Program-made: the position numbers and the translations under genes
In this document: positions 24,001 to 35,161 of the stretch, in pieces
Numbering within the stretch: position 1 is the first letter of the stretch
Layout: every line of letters begins with the position of its first letter
The notes under the pieces: model-generated
What the model saw: only the letters and a program-made list of their open reading frames with translations
The model's database searches: none
What the model was told of the DNA's origin: nothing
From: Siniperca chuatsi
Taxonomy: Eukaryota; Chordata; Actinopteri; Centrarchiformes; Sinipercidae
Assembly: GCF_020085105.1 (NCBI RefSeq)
Contig: NC_058043.1
Span: 13,339,167 to 13,403,166, forward strand
DNA length: 64,000 bases
Direction: 5' to 3'

Positions 24001-27000
24001 TTGAGTTTAGGTGTACAGCTGTTTTCAGGGTTAGGTTCACCTGAGTATGATGTGTGGATGGTTATAGCATTTTGTCAACTGGCTCCCCTCATGTTTGTCA
24101 GACAAGGTGCCGGCTAACTGAGAATCCATCCACAGGACAGAACCGATGTCTGTGCATCATATCACTACCAGTTTAGGAGTGGGCGCTATGGATAAAATCC
24201 TCTATTACAGTATCTGTAATTTTATAATGTGATATCATGATATAATATTTTAGACAGATATATAGATTTTCTGAAAAACCAACTGAGAGACTGTTTCTGG
24301 TTAAAATACCCAGATGGGAGCATCTGTTTTTGACTCATCTAGTGAATTAAATGCCTCACAGATCAAGGTACTTTGTGGTATTGATGTATTCACTTTCCTT
24401 TTGTAAGTTTCTGTTTATCTTAAACGCCTATTCAACCCCTTCTGTGTTAACCTGCTGTTCAGGTAGTACCAGGATGTAAGCTTATCTTATTAGGATTTGG
24501 CAGTAGAACTCATATACAATACAACCAGATATCTCAGAGGGATAGATACGGTATAAACAGCTAAATGAGTAGACAAAAGAGTTGATAACAGCTACTCTTC
24601 TTACTGTATGTAAGTCCAATAAAACCTCTGTGAGTAAAAAGCAATAGTTTATCAATACATCTGTTCAACAAGCATAAACATGTCAACATGTAGAAAGCTA
24701 TATTTTAATCTGCTCTGTCTGTAGTCTTTCAAGTTTCACACAAGCACAGCGAGCTAGCTCGGCTAATAGTGAATTGTTACAGACAAGCTAAAACAAAAGC
24801 TGTCTGTATGTAGTCTAACTGTTTATCTTAGTTTGCCACATATCTTAAAATTTGGCAAATTCTTGTAACCTTACTGCTGACAGACAAACCAGCCCCTCCT
24901 CTCTCAGCAGTAATTTACCTGCAGTGAATCGCAGCAGCAGCAGAGGGAGGAGGACAGAGGACAGGAGGAAGGCCTGACACTGACTGATGTTTAGAAAGAA
25001 TGAAGAACACAGACATCACTCACTATTTTGATGTCAGGAATATGATTTATTTTATTGACATTTTAGATTTGTTTCCAGTGAGATATTATAGAGTTTATAT
25101 ACGGACTTTGCTGTTGTAAACTTTACTGTTGCTGCTCTAGAAACAACATTTAGTTATATTTAAAATATTCTATTCTAATCCTGCTCTGAATTTATTCTTT
25201 TTTAAAATTATATATTTTTATAAAAGCAATTATTTAGTAATGAAAGAAACCCAATAAGAGCATCGATAAGAATAGTAGTATCGATAAAATCCTAATGATA
25301 CCCATCCCTAATCATGAGAAAATGGCGGCGGGTAAAAACAAAGTTTATTTAGATAATTTATCACTCACTCACTTTCAATATGTAAGAATGTTTGTTGCTT
25401 TGCATCTATGACACACTGTGTCCTGGTTCTGATTCATTTACTTTATTCATAAAGATTAAACATGACAATTAACTTTAGTTTTTGTTGTTATTTGATAACC
25501 GCTAATAAATTAAACAATTTGTATAGGGGCAAGTAAAAATTTAATTCGGGCAAGTAGATTTCCTTAACGTTGAACCCTGTAGTAGCAGCGTAGGACTGTC
25601 CACATACTGTGAGGTGGCACCAAAATGACATCTTTCTTACATCCTTCTACAGAAGAGGAAGATGAGGCTTTACCGATTTCAGAAGTCAATATATTGTAGA
25701 AAGAAAACCAATATGTTTCCTCGTAAGTGGTCATTTTAAGGAGTTTTCTGCTGAAGATGTGGCATTTAAATATGGAGACTATTGAGAGAAATTCCAAACA
25801 AAATGAAGTTTCAGTGCCTCACTGCTTCAATAAATCAAACCAGCCTGTTTTGAGCTCCTGAAACATTGGCTGTTGTAACTATGAAGGCAGTCGAACTCTT
25901 GGCCAAACAACTAGCTGACACTTCTGAATCTAAAAGCATCACCAAAAACAATAGACAGTATTACATTGTTAGTGGAGGGCTACTTACGTCTTGGCTTGCG
26001 GCACACCTTGTACAGGCAGCAGCAGGGACACACACAGCAGCAGATGGCGATGAGCAACATGACAACAGAGCCACCAATACCAATGATCATGGGCAATGGT
26101 CTGCTATGTGAGGCAAAATTAATGTCTGCACTAAAAAAGAAACAAAGAAAAAATCATGCAAAACAATATTTTGGTTGCTATTATCTTACTGGTATAGCAT
26201 AGTAGACAAGAAAAGCTGATGGATGTCAATCCTTTAGCACTTGTACCACCAATGATAGTAAATGTAATTAATACACAATATTTGTCACAACAACTATCTC
26301 TTGTGTAATAATCAATACTGGAAAACACAAATACATCAATTCTCTATCATAAATACAGAATACTACCCAGTTTGTAAAATGAAATGAACATCAGGCATGT
26401 AAGCTAAACATATTTTATGAATCTATTTTTTTAACATATTTTATGAATCTATTATGTGAAAGGAGACTCTGCTGCAAGTTACAACTAATTCACACATTAG
26501 CTTCATGCTGCTTTATGCCTGGCTGCATAATCATTTCATAATATGCTGCAACATCTCTACTGTGATTACAGAGGGACAAAGAGAGAGTCTCAAAAAGGAA
26601 ACCAACTTGAGTCTTTTTCTGTCTCACCATCTAACACAGAAATTTAAAATAACACAACAAATGTCAACTGTAGAGGCAGAGGCAATTTATGATCTATTAC
26701 AGAATAAAATAGTATACCAATTATCTTGATCATCCTCATCAAACCGCCAGAGAGTATCCTTACAGCAGTATCGTTTGGAGCAGCTACCACAGCAAAATTC
26801 ATTAAAGCACCACTGGAATGGATGGTACACATTGGATGAATCTCTGTAGGCCTGACAGCCCCTGTCCCCTGCTGTAACAGAACAGAGACAGAAAGCAGAG
26901 AGGTGCAGGAAACGTGAGCCTTGCTACCTCTGAAGACAAAGCTGTAGTGGTGATCAGAGATGGGTAAAACAGGAGTAAGTCACGAAAGGAGATTAATGAA

Positions 27001-28145
27001 ACACACTGCCTCATCCCACTAAAAACAAGCATCACTGCTAATTCAGTTTATATATTTGCTTCGGTCTAGGTCTAGAACAATCCAATAAAGCTGAAACAAC
27101 AAGGCAATTTGTTAATGGACAGAAAATGTATTGCCGACTATTTTTATATTTTAGATTTGTTTTGGTAATTTTCATATTCTCTACTTCTATCTTCACCAAC
27201 GTGAGGGTGAACTGAATATCACTGGGGTTTTGGACTGCTGGTCCGACAAAAAAAAAAAAACAAAGCAATGTGAATATGTAGCCTTGGGCCCTGTAATGGC
27301 CATTTAACACATTTTTTGACATTTTATAGAAAAAAATGATTAATTGAAAATGAGGATAATCCTCAGTTGCAGCTCTATAATTAAATCAACATTTGTAAAC
27401 ATGAAAACAGCCTCACCCTGACACCAGAACACTAATCTCTGAAACTATCAAAATATCCACTCAATTGCCAATTTACTAGCTGAAAGTAATGCAGTGTAAT
27501 ACAGCAGCCCGGCAAAAAATCCTACATTTATTAAAGTTATAATGTTTAGTTTTTGTTGAAACTGTATCGAGAGGTGTTGATTCCACGTTATGGTAATTGT
27601 ATTGCGTTATACTGAGAGGTGTTTTTAATATTTTGTCCACCTTTATTTATATCAAAGAGGATAACTTAGCTAGAGCTGTTCATCCTCACAAATAATGCAA
27701 TAGATTATGGATATATTTTATGCAAAGATTCATCAGACAACGTTATTTCTAGTCATTTAAGTGATCAGACTTTATTACACAATAGCTACAGGGTGGCAAG
27801 TGGAACTGAACGCACCGACAACGACTAGCTGAGTCAATCCCTTAACTTAACGTTAAATTTGTCGGTGCAATGTCGACCTTGGAGTTATAAAAAGCGGAAC
27901 TGGCTACGGTTGACTCCCCATTAGCTAGCTGAGACAAATTAACGCTCGCCCAGCTCTGTTTGAGCCCCGGTGGTCTGAGCTAGCTAACGTTAAACACGCA
28001 GTAACGTTGCCGTTAAACAACGCCGACAACAATGCGGCAGACATGGAAGAAACGAGTTTAAAAAAAAATCTAACTCACCAGAAACGTAAGGGGCCAGGGT
28101 CACACACAGAGCCAACACAACAACACTGGACGGGCCCGACGCCAT
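17544..28145 (-). CDS. shisa5: Shisa-5 (scotin) orthologue
   Basis: Five exons on the minus strand: 28079-28145, 26718-26871, 25988-26130, 19285-19539 and 17544-17725. They give 801 nt, 266 residues plus stop, with GT-AG introns. Signal peptide 1-22 (SSVVVLALCVTLA); Shisa cysteine-rich domain about 24-74 (WCFNEFCCGSC, then YCCKD); membrane segment about 88-107 (MIIGIGGSVVMLLIAICCCV); a cysteine cluster CPCCCLYKVCRK at 108-119; then a long Pro/Gln/Tyr-rich tail with PPPSYQEA, a WW-domain-type PPSY motif. The exon 3-4 intron is about 6.4 kb and filled with repeats. Mammalian SHISA5 is an ER/nuclear-membrane protein induced by p53 and interferon; this is family knowledge, not seen here. Exon 2 has a CAGCAG tandem acceptor, so a one-residue splice variant is possible. 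It is the larger of the two tandem copies and the better match to SHISA5. Confidence 0.9.
17993..18019. repeat. poly(A) tract
   Basis: This is an uninterrupted run of about 27 A in shisa5 intron 4. It could be a retroposon tail, but no recognisable body precedes it. Confidence 0.8.
20200..20892 (+). mobile_element. remnant of a hAT-like transposon with a short ORF
   Basis: The right end reads GTGTCAAGCCCTG (20880-20892), i.e. CAGGGCTTGACAC inverted, which resembles a hAT terminal repeat. Upstream, a frame from the Met at 20410 to the stop near 20565 opens with KPISHYFKRQ and continues into an acidic Glu/Asp run. Many hAT transposases begin with a similar 'xxSFF/YFK' (PIP-box-like) leader. 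The catalytic part and the left terminal repeat are absent, so this would be an internally deleted copy. It lies in shisa5 intron 4, antisense to the host gene. The assignment is tentative. Confidence 0.4.
21002..21088. repeat. (GT)n(GA)n microsatellite
   Basis: About 35 GT units run directly into about 8 GA units, within shisa5 intron 4. Confidence 0.97.
21100..25980. other. remainder of the exon 3-4 intron of shisa5
   Basis: I see no exon of any other gene here. There are repeat-like fragments, for example 'aatcgataagaatag...cgataaaatcctaatgatacccatcccta' near 25250-25312 and 'aggagtgggcgctatggataaaatc' near 24175. These may be the two ends of one degenerate element, because both carry 'gataaaatc' and a variable-site phrase. 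Confidence 0.4.
27455..27665. repeat. family B MITE relative in shisa5 intron 1
   Basis: The order of shared phrases ('ccaatttactagct', 'taatgcagtgtaatacagcag', 'gttataatgtttagtttttgtt', 'gagaggtgttgattcc', 'ttatatcaaagagg') is the same as in the copy at 6506. The ends are degenerate. Confidence 0.5.
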
Positions 28146-28487
28146 GGCTACTTCAAAACTCCCGGATTGAAGCAGGAAACTGGGACTCTCCTCCGACAGT
28201 TGAACCAGGTCTGCTCTGACCTGAAGAGACCGCCCTCAGCGAACCTCGTCCACACAGTCGCCTCACCCACTCGAAGTTCCGCCCATCTGTCTATACTGTT
28301 GTTGTTGGGTTTTTTTAGTTGAAACGTTATACTAAGCATGTTGTCCACAGAGTAAGTAAATGAATGTATTACTGCGCCACTGACGTTATCTTAGTGGAGT
28401 TTATCAGAATTAATAAAGCCAGGCTATGTTAGCCTGTTGGGGGGCCCAGTCTATGCTGTCAACCTCCAGGCCCTCCCACTCTCTGTG

Positions 28488-29390
28488 CAGTGTGTAGTAA
28501 CTAAGCACTCAAAGTACTGTACAATTTTGAGGTACTTGTACTTTATTTGAGTATTTATAGTTTATGTTACTTTATACTTCTACTCCACTACAACTCAGAG
28601 GAAAATATTGTACTTTTTATTCCACTACATTTATTTGATAACTTTAATCACTAGTTACTTTGCAGATTTAGATTAATAATACAAAATATAATCAACAATT
28701 ACATTATGACGTATTATTATAGGTTAAAATAAGACTTTATTAATCCCAAGGGGGGATTAAATTAAAAAACTCCATTTGAAACTCCACCTTTACCAGCAGC
28801 AACATTAAAGATGTAAACATGAATTCATCAATAATTATAATCCAGTAATATAATAGGCTACACATTATTCTGTATTTGGCCATTCTGCATAATGAGTACT
28901 TTTACTTTTGGTACTTTATGCAGATTTTGATGTCCTTTTACTTAAGTCAAAATCTGAATACAGAACTTTTACTTTCTGTATTTCTACACTACGGTATTGC
29001 TACTTTTACTTAAGTAAAAGATCTGATTACTTCTTCCATTTACTCAAGTACTGTAGGCCCACTTAAGTAGCCTTTAGTGGGTACTTGTGGGCTACTTTAC
29101 TTTAGTATTTCCATTTCATATACTTTATACTTTTACTCCACTACTTTTTACTCCACTACATTTATCTGACAACTATAGTTACTAGTTAATTTGTGGATTC
29201 GGATTTCACATACAAATCATAATCATTTTATAAAATATGATGCATTGTTTCAGCTACTCAACAGTATAGCAAGTACTTAAATAGCTTCAGCTCAACCAGC
29301 TACAACATTAAAATGCTCCTTACATGTTGATTAACCAATTATTATTATCCAATAGTATAATATATTGTATATATAGCATTTTGAAAGGTG
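28488..29390. mobile_element. two adjacent hAT-type MITE copies, family A (copy 3)
   Basis: The first copy runs from CAGTGTGTAGTAACTAAG (28488) to 'gattacttcttccat' (about 29037). A second, 3'-truncated copy follows at once ('tactcaagtactgta' to about 29390), with its own 'acttttactccactac' and 'attttataaaatatgatgcattg' blocks. No target duplication is readable. Together they occupy the shisa5/alas1 intergenic region. Confidence 0.65.
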
Positions 29391-30929
29391 CCAAGGATAT
29401 TTTATGGTTAGACCTGCATCTAAAGATTGTTTTCATTATAGATTAATCTTTTGTTTATTTAAAAAAAAAAGTTCAGTTGTTCAACTAATTGTTTAGCCTG
29501 TATGAAATATGAGAAAATTGTGAAAAATGCTCATCATAATTTATCAGAGCCTGCAACAAGGCCATATGAACCCTCTAGGGGGTCCAGGGCAAAAATGAGC
29601 TGTGGGCCCCTGTTTCTCACACTTTTTGTGCACTGTGTAAATATTAGTCAGTAATTCGCAATACGTTTGTGGTTTCTTGATTAAGTATTTACGTATTTAG
29701 GATTATGCACCATGTAAGCATAAGATAAACTGAAACAATAAAGTCGTTAAAACAATATTTTAACTCAAGGCTTCTCCACAAGATGCCTCGTGATTATGTA
29801 ACAATGCAGGTGTCACTGGGGCAGTTGCCCAGTTTTCCCAGTGGTTAATCCAGCCTTTGCCAAGGTGACATCTCTTCAAATTGCTGATTTTATCTGGCCA
29901 CCAGCTCAAAACTCAAACATACTGTATTTAACAAATTAGAACCAACTATGTTCGGCATTTGCTTGATAAATGACTTAAACAATTAATTGGTTATAAAAAA
30001 TTGTTGTCAATAAATTTTCCATCGATTGAATTATGAAGTGAAAACAAAAAGGCATTTCAGTCTTATTATGAGGCAAGCACCGTATTGCACAATGACATTT
30101 GTGGTAATGGGAAATAGTGAGAGCAAGACATCTTAGTTTTTCACCCTCTCAAGTAGACTCCATATAGACTCACCCACCTGCTTGTGAGTTGTACCCACTG
30201 ACGTGTGTGGTTGGCAATCAGCATGCAAACTACAGACAGACCAGAAGTGCGCCTGACTGGTCTTGTGTATTTGTGGAAAACACCTTCCTGATTTTAATAT
30301 AGCTTACCCTAACACTTCTATTTCAAACATAAAAATAACTGTAGTTAATTTGAATGGTGATTATTATGCTCAATCGCCCATATAGCCTATTTTCTGTTTC
30401 ACCTACTAACTTGATAAGGACAATTCAGAGACTATGACCAAGAATAAGTCCATTAAGCCATATTTCTATCACCAAGAAACAACAAGGTTTGAGTTACTGA
30501 AGTTGCATTCATTCAGCAAAAAAAGAAAATAAACTTCACTTAATCAAATGAACAAGTAACTTAGTTTAAACCCGTTGAAAAACTATATCGGCTCTTGGCG
30601 TCCTGAAGCTGCATGCACTGTGTACAGCTGGTAGGCTACTAATGACCATGACGCCATCAACGGATACAAATTTATCAGTAATTCAATAACACAGCTGGCC
30701 ACATGTGGCACATATACCAACCACACAGTCTAACAGAATACTCCTTTATAGTAAGGATTTTAACTTGTCTTTTTTAATATTTGGCTCCTACAGAAAATGT
30801 GTGGGTGAAATATTGTTTTGGCCCCAAGACATGAGAGGAAATGACAGATCACTTTGTGGGTTTCACATGCTATATGGGCTATGCCTGATTCACAGATTCT
30901 CATACTTTAAGAGCAATATCACAATGTGA

Positions 30930-31433
30930 AAATATAAGTAAAATTCCTGCATTCAAAAGGTTAATTGAGTGAAAGTATTATCAGCAAAGAATCAAAAATA
31001 AAAGTACCCATTATGGAGCACAACACCTCCTGTCATTGTTGTGTTAATTAATATTTATTATATCATTTGATTATTATTACTAATGCATTAAGGTGTAGAC
31101 AGTATTTTAATATTGTAGCTGGTCAAAGTGGAGATAATTTTGACTATTTTATATACTGTTGAGTAGTTTAACTCATGCATTATCAGTGCATCATATTTTA
31201 TAACATGATCATCAGTTTTGTATGTAAAATCTTAATCTGCAAAGTAACTAGGGGCTATAGCTGCCTGACAGACAAATATAATGGGGTAAAAACTACAATA
31301 TTTCCCTCTGAAATGTAGTGAAATGAAGTATAAAGCATCACAAAATTTGAATACTCAAGAAAAGCACAAGTAACACAAAACTGTTCTTAAGTACAGTACA
31401 TGAGTAAATGTGCATAATTACATTTCACCACTG
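30930..31433. mobile_element. hAT-type MITE, family A (copy 4), inverted
   Basis: This copy reads in the opposite direction: 'tcctgcattcaaaagg', 'aaaagtacccattatgg', 'gcatcatattttataa', 'aatatttccctctgaaatgtagtg', ending 'atttcaccactg' at 31433. The left end lacks the CAGTGGTGG terminus, so it is truncated. Confidence 0.65.
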
Positions 31434-32601
31434 CTCTGGGGCTGTAAAAACTTTATCCAAAGGCAGAGACACAAGGAGGGCACAAAGGCGAACCAGACAT
31501 GTGGTACCAGGCACTCATTCCCCTCAGGAGCAAATTAAAACGCAAACTTACACTGGACGTTATTTTCTATACATTTCTGTTCAGAGTAAATTAAAACTAG
31601 AAAAAATTGACTAGCAAGCAGGCAAACCAATAAAATAAAATAGCATAATGAATAGAAGTCTGTATTAATGTTACAAGCATAGTCTCACATTGTCTTGTAA
31701 GGCCCCTCTTTTACTCCACTCTCAAAACAAAAACTTATTGGACTTTTGCCAGACTAAATTGTAAAAACACATAGAGCAAATATATAATGTCTGGATTACT
31801 GTTACGTTGAAAACTGTTCTACAGTAGCATGCTGTACCCGGGCATAGACCCTCCATTCTGAATGTCACACATATTAACTGCTTTCAGTCCAAGTCAGCGA
31901 TTTCGGTAGATATATAACAAAGACAATAGGCCTAAAGTCCAGTCCTGCAGGCAAAACCTTACAGCAAACAGTGCCAAAGCCTAACGAGACCTGTAGAGGG
32001 CAGCAATACACCATGTCTGTCCATGCTGTGGTGCTAACATTAGAAATGGATTTCAAGATGAAAAACTTCATAGACAGATATCACAGAAATTAATTTTATT
32101 GATCAAATATGTAGCCGAAGTTATTTGGCTTTCTTATTTCAGGAGACAATTTGGAGACTTCTAATTTCTGTTTTGCAGAAGCAGTTCACGTTCAATGTCT
32201 CTTTTTCAACACCAGAGGTCACATGTGCACAGGAAATCTTTCTACTCCAACACATCAATTAATCTATTAAGTCTTGAGCTGAAGTTAGAATTCATGTAAT
32301 GTATGTCAAGAACTGTATCAATTCAAAAACACTACCTTGTATCAAAGTAATCAAAGTAAGGCAAATAACACTTGAAGGAGCAGTTTGAGATGCCACTTTT
32401 GACATAAAGTTGACAGACATGCATCAATGTCCCTGTCAGTTCGCAGTCCCTAGAAAATGTTTAATAATGTCGATAAACTTGCATTAATATATATGCAGTG
32501 TATGTAATAAAAAGCCAAAACATATCAAGAGAAAATTTCCTAGTCGAGACGAGTGTTTGATTACGTGCATGACTCACTCGAGGCTGATTGACTGAAATGA
32601 C

Positions 32602-32668
32602 TGACGTAAACGAATGAGATCTCGCGAGACTTCCATTCGGCATCAGCCATGGTGTGAGCTCTTATAAG
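32602..32668 (+). promoter_or_regulatory. alas1: alas1 core promoter elements
   Basis: In 70 bases there are a CRE/ATF-like TGACGTAA (32602-32609), the perfect palindrome TCTCGCGAGA (32620-32629), a housekeeping-promoter motif, and a TATA-like TATAAG (32663-32668). Transcription would start around 32685-32697 if the TATA-like box is used. ALAS1 in mammals responds to cAMP/CREB and PGC-1alpha; the CRE-like site fits that, but its use here is inferred. Confidence 0.6.
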
Positions 32669-32688
32669 CACTTGCGCGTATTCGTCCT

Positions 32689-32719
32689 TTTCGTTCGTCC
32701 TCAGTGCAGGATAACGAGG
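32689..32719 (+). promoter_or_regulatory. iron-responsive element (IRE) in the alas1 leader
   Basis: The loop is CAGTGC (32702-32707). The upper stem is GTCCT (32697-32701) with AGGAT (32708-32712): U-A, C-G, C-G, U-A, G.U. An unpaired C at 32696 is the diagnostic bulge. The lower stem is 32689-32695 with 32713-32719 (U-A, U-A, G-C, C-G, U-A, U.G, U.G). This meets the canonical rule C-N5-CAGUGN-N5. IREs near the cap bind IRP1/IRP2 in low iron and block translation. From memory the core matches the ALAS2 element closely. Position just downstream of the TATA-like box would make it cap-proximal; if transcription starts after about 32695 the lower stem is lost. Confidence 0.72.
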
Positions 32720-32852
32720 CAGTCACCTTCTTCACCTTCTTTAAAAAAACGAGTAATTTGAGTGTAACATTAAATTAGCGTCGCTGCTATTATCCTGCCT
32801 ACTGCACGACTGCCGAAGAGGATCGCGCCATTAAGTGTGAAGTTTTTAAGAG
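32690..32852 (+). other. alas1: alas1 non-coding exon 1 (5' UTR)
   Basis: The region begins after the TATA-like box and ends at a donor (aagag|gtaaat, intron from 32853). It joins an acceptor at 34457-34458, so exon 2 starts at 34459 and has 33 nt of leader before the ATG. There is no upstream ATG in the exon. The 5' boundary is a prediction. Confidence 0.55.
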
Positions 32853-34491
32853 GTAAATTTCTTAATTCATTATCATCCATAGTTATCATCCCCACTTCTG
32901 GTTGTAGCTTCTTAGCTAATGTTAGCAGCCTAGCTAACGTTCACCTCGGTCGACACCGGCAAGTGGTCCGGCTAACGTTAAGACTCAGCCTGTCTTACGT
33001 TAACTAGGGTTTCCCATAACGCTGTTACCGTAACCGATCCAGTATTAACGTTAGAGACAGACAAGTCGTGACTCTTGCTCTGTTAATGTTTAATAATGCT
33101 TTGCGAGTCATCACGTAACGTTAACACCGCTTCAAAGGGCTTATGATCGCTTGCAAACGCTTCAGTGTGTCTAAAATGGTCAAGCTTGTAATAACAGTAA
33201 CGTAACTGTACCTAGAGTTTTGTGACAATATCATTGTTCTTATCCTGTAAAATTATACAGTGTAAGTAAGGATACCGGAGTTTTTAATCGGGTTACACAA
33301 TCTGACGGGATAACGTACAGTTTTTACACTCACGTGCTGACTTATTAGAGAAAAAAAAACACGAAATGTGATCAAAACTATCATCAAGACAAGCTGTTTA
33401 GGTAGCTTATTGGCTGTTATTTAAGGGAAAATAGTTACCAAAAAGTGTACCCGTTTTCTACTGGCTCTTATCCCCTTTCCTGGAACTTCCAGGGGAGTGG
33501 TTACTCTTATCGAGGAATGTGTAGACCTGGTTTCAACAGGGGCACGGGTATAACACACGGATAGATGTAGGCTATGTGATTTTCGTTTTTACGCAATGAG
33601 ACTTTTTAACGTGTTTATTACAATGTCATGATCAGACACACCTGTTGCAATGACCCAAGCAGTTAATCCAGTCAAAGAAATATGTATTTGTAAAGTGATG
33701 GTTTCCTTTGAAAAGGATGCGTGACACAAACTTGTAAAACTGATATTCACAAAGATGTTTCAGGGAGGTTCTCACAAAACCTTAGTAACACAGGTGATAG
33801 CACACTGTGATAAAACAGCCACAAATAGCTTGAAGGTCCATTATTGACTTTGAAAATAGCAGTTTGATGAAAAATTCCTAACATAAGGTCCACTTGAGTT
33901 TTCAGCCACCTCTTGTGACCTTCGTCACTGAGCAAACTACATCCGCCTATGAAAATTTCCAATACATGGACCTTGTGCTAAGAATGTAAGCTATCCTTTT
34001 CAGGTAGTTTTGGTCTGGACACATTAGAGCCTAATGGCATTTGCTCTGCGCTCCAAAAATGTTTCCATAACCAACAGTAACATCTCTCCAGAGCTATGAA
34101 ATTAATTTTACGAAAAGTCCACTAACATTGTTGTGAATAGTTTGATAGGAAACAATTTTCTCTACTCTGTACTCTGTCTTCCCTGCACAGAAAGAAGAAA
34201 CTCTTTACTTAAATATGTGCATTATTATTGAGTTATTGTGTGTAAATGACACTGAAACTCTTTGGATGGATTGATTGCATTTCAGGTAAAAAAAAAAAAA
34301 AAAAGGAGAAAAACAAGGAAAATGATGTCCTTTGTGTTTTTGGGTGCACTGTGCCTTTAAGCAAATACCCTGCAAAACAGGTTTTTGCAGTACATGGAAA
34401 CAAGTATCTGAACTTTCCCCGGCACAAGTTTCAATTACGTTTCAACTGTCTCCTTTAGACCGCTGGACAATCATCATCACCACTGCTGACT

Positions 34492-35119
34492 ATGGATGTG
34501 ATAGTGCGTCGCTGTCCTTTCCTGGCTCGTGTGCCCCAGGCATTCTTCCAGCAGACCAAAAAGTCTATGGTGGGGTACGCCCAGCGATGCCCCATCATGA
34601 TGGAGCTGGCCTCTAAACCTATGGCTCCATCAATGGCACGGGCCCTCTGCTCCTCGTCCTCCTCCTCCTCCCCCCACCACCAGAAGACTGGGGACACCAT
34701 GTCTGCCAGTGAAGGTGAGGGTGACAAAGAAGGAGTAGATACATGTTTTGACCTAATTAACACTGTAGCTACATTACAACAAGTGAAGCATCCCAGTTAA
34801 TGTTATGACTATCTATATCTAAAGTCTAAAACTTCTTTTGTCCACTTGCAGGCCCCTGTCAGGAAAGGGAGTCCAAGCAGCCTGCTGGCCACCCTGTGCT
34901 GCCCTCAGGCCAGGCGGTGGCCTCCAAATGCCCTTTCCTGGCTGCTGAGATGGGCCAGAAGAACAGCAGTGTGGTCCGCCAGGTCAGTGTGGAGTTCCAA
35001 GAGGATGTTCAGGAAGTCCGCACTGTGAAGAAAGGTAAGAGTTGTTTCGAAATATATTAAGACTACCCTGCTTTGGCCCATCATTTTGTACACAATCTAA
35101 TACTAATTTATTTTTGTCG

Positions 35120-35161
<42 letters not shown>

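Noticed and set aside
27885-27900. Plus-strand TATA-like box (ttataaaaag) in shisa5 intron 1
   Set aside because: No downstream plus-strand exon could be built; the 70-codon frame at 28007 is antisense to shisa5 exon 1.
32650-32652. ATG in 'cagccATGGtg' upstream of alas1
   Set aside because: Good Kozak look, but it lies before the TATA-like box and opens only a very short frame; the ATG at 34492 begins the conserved ALAS1 N-terminus.
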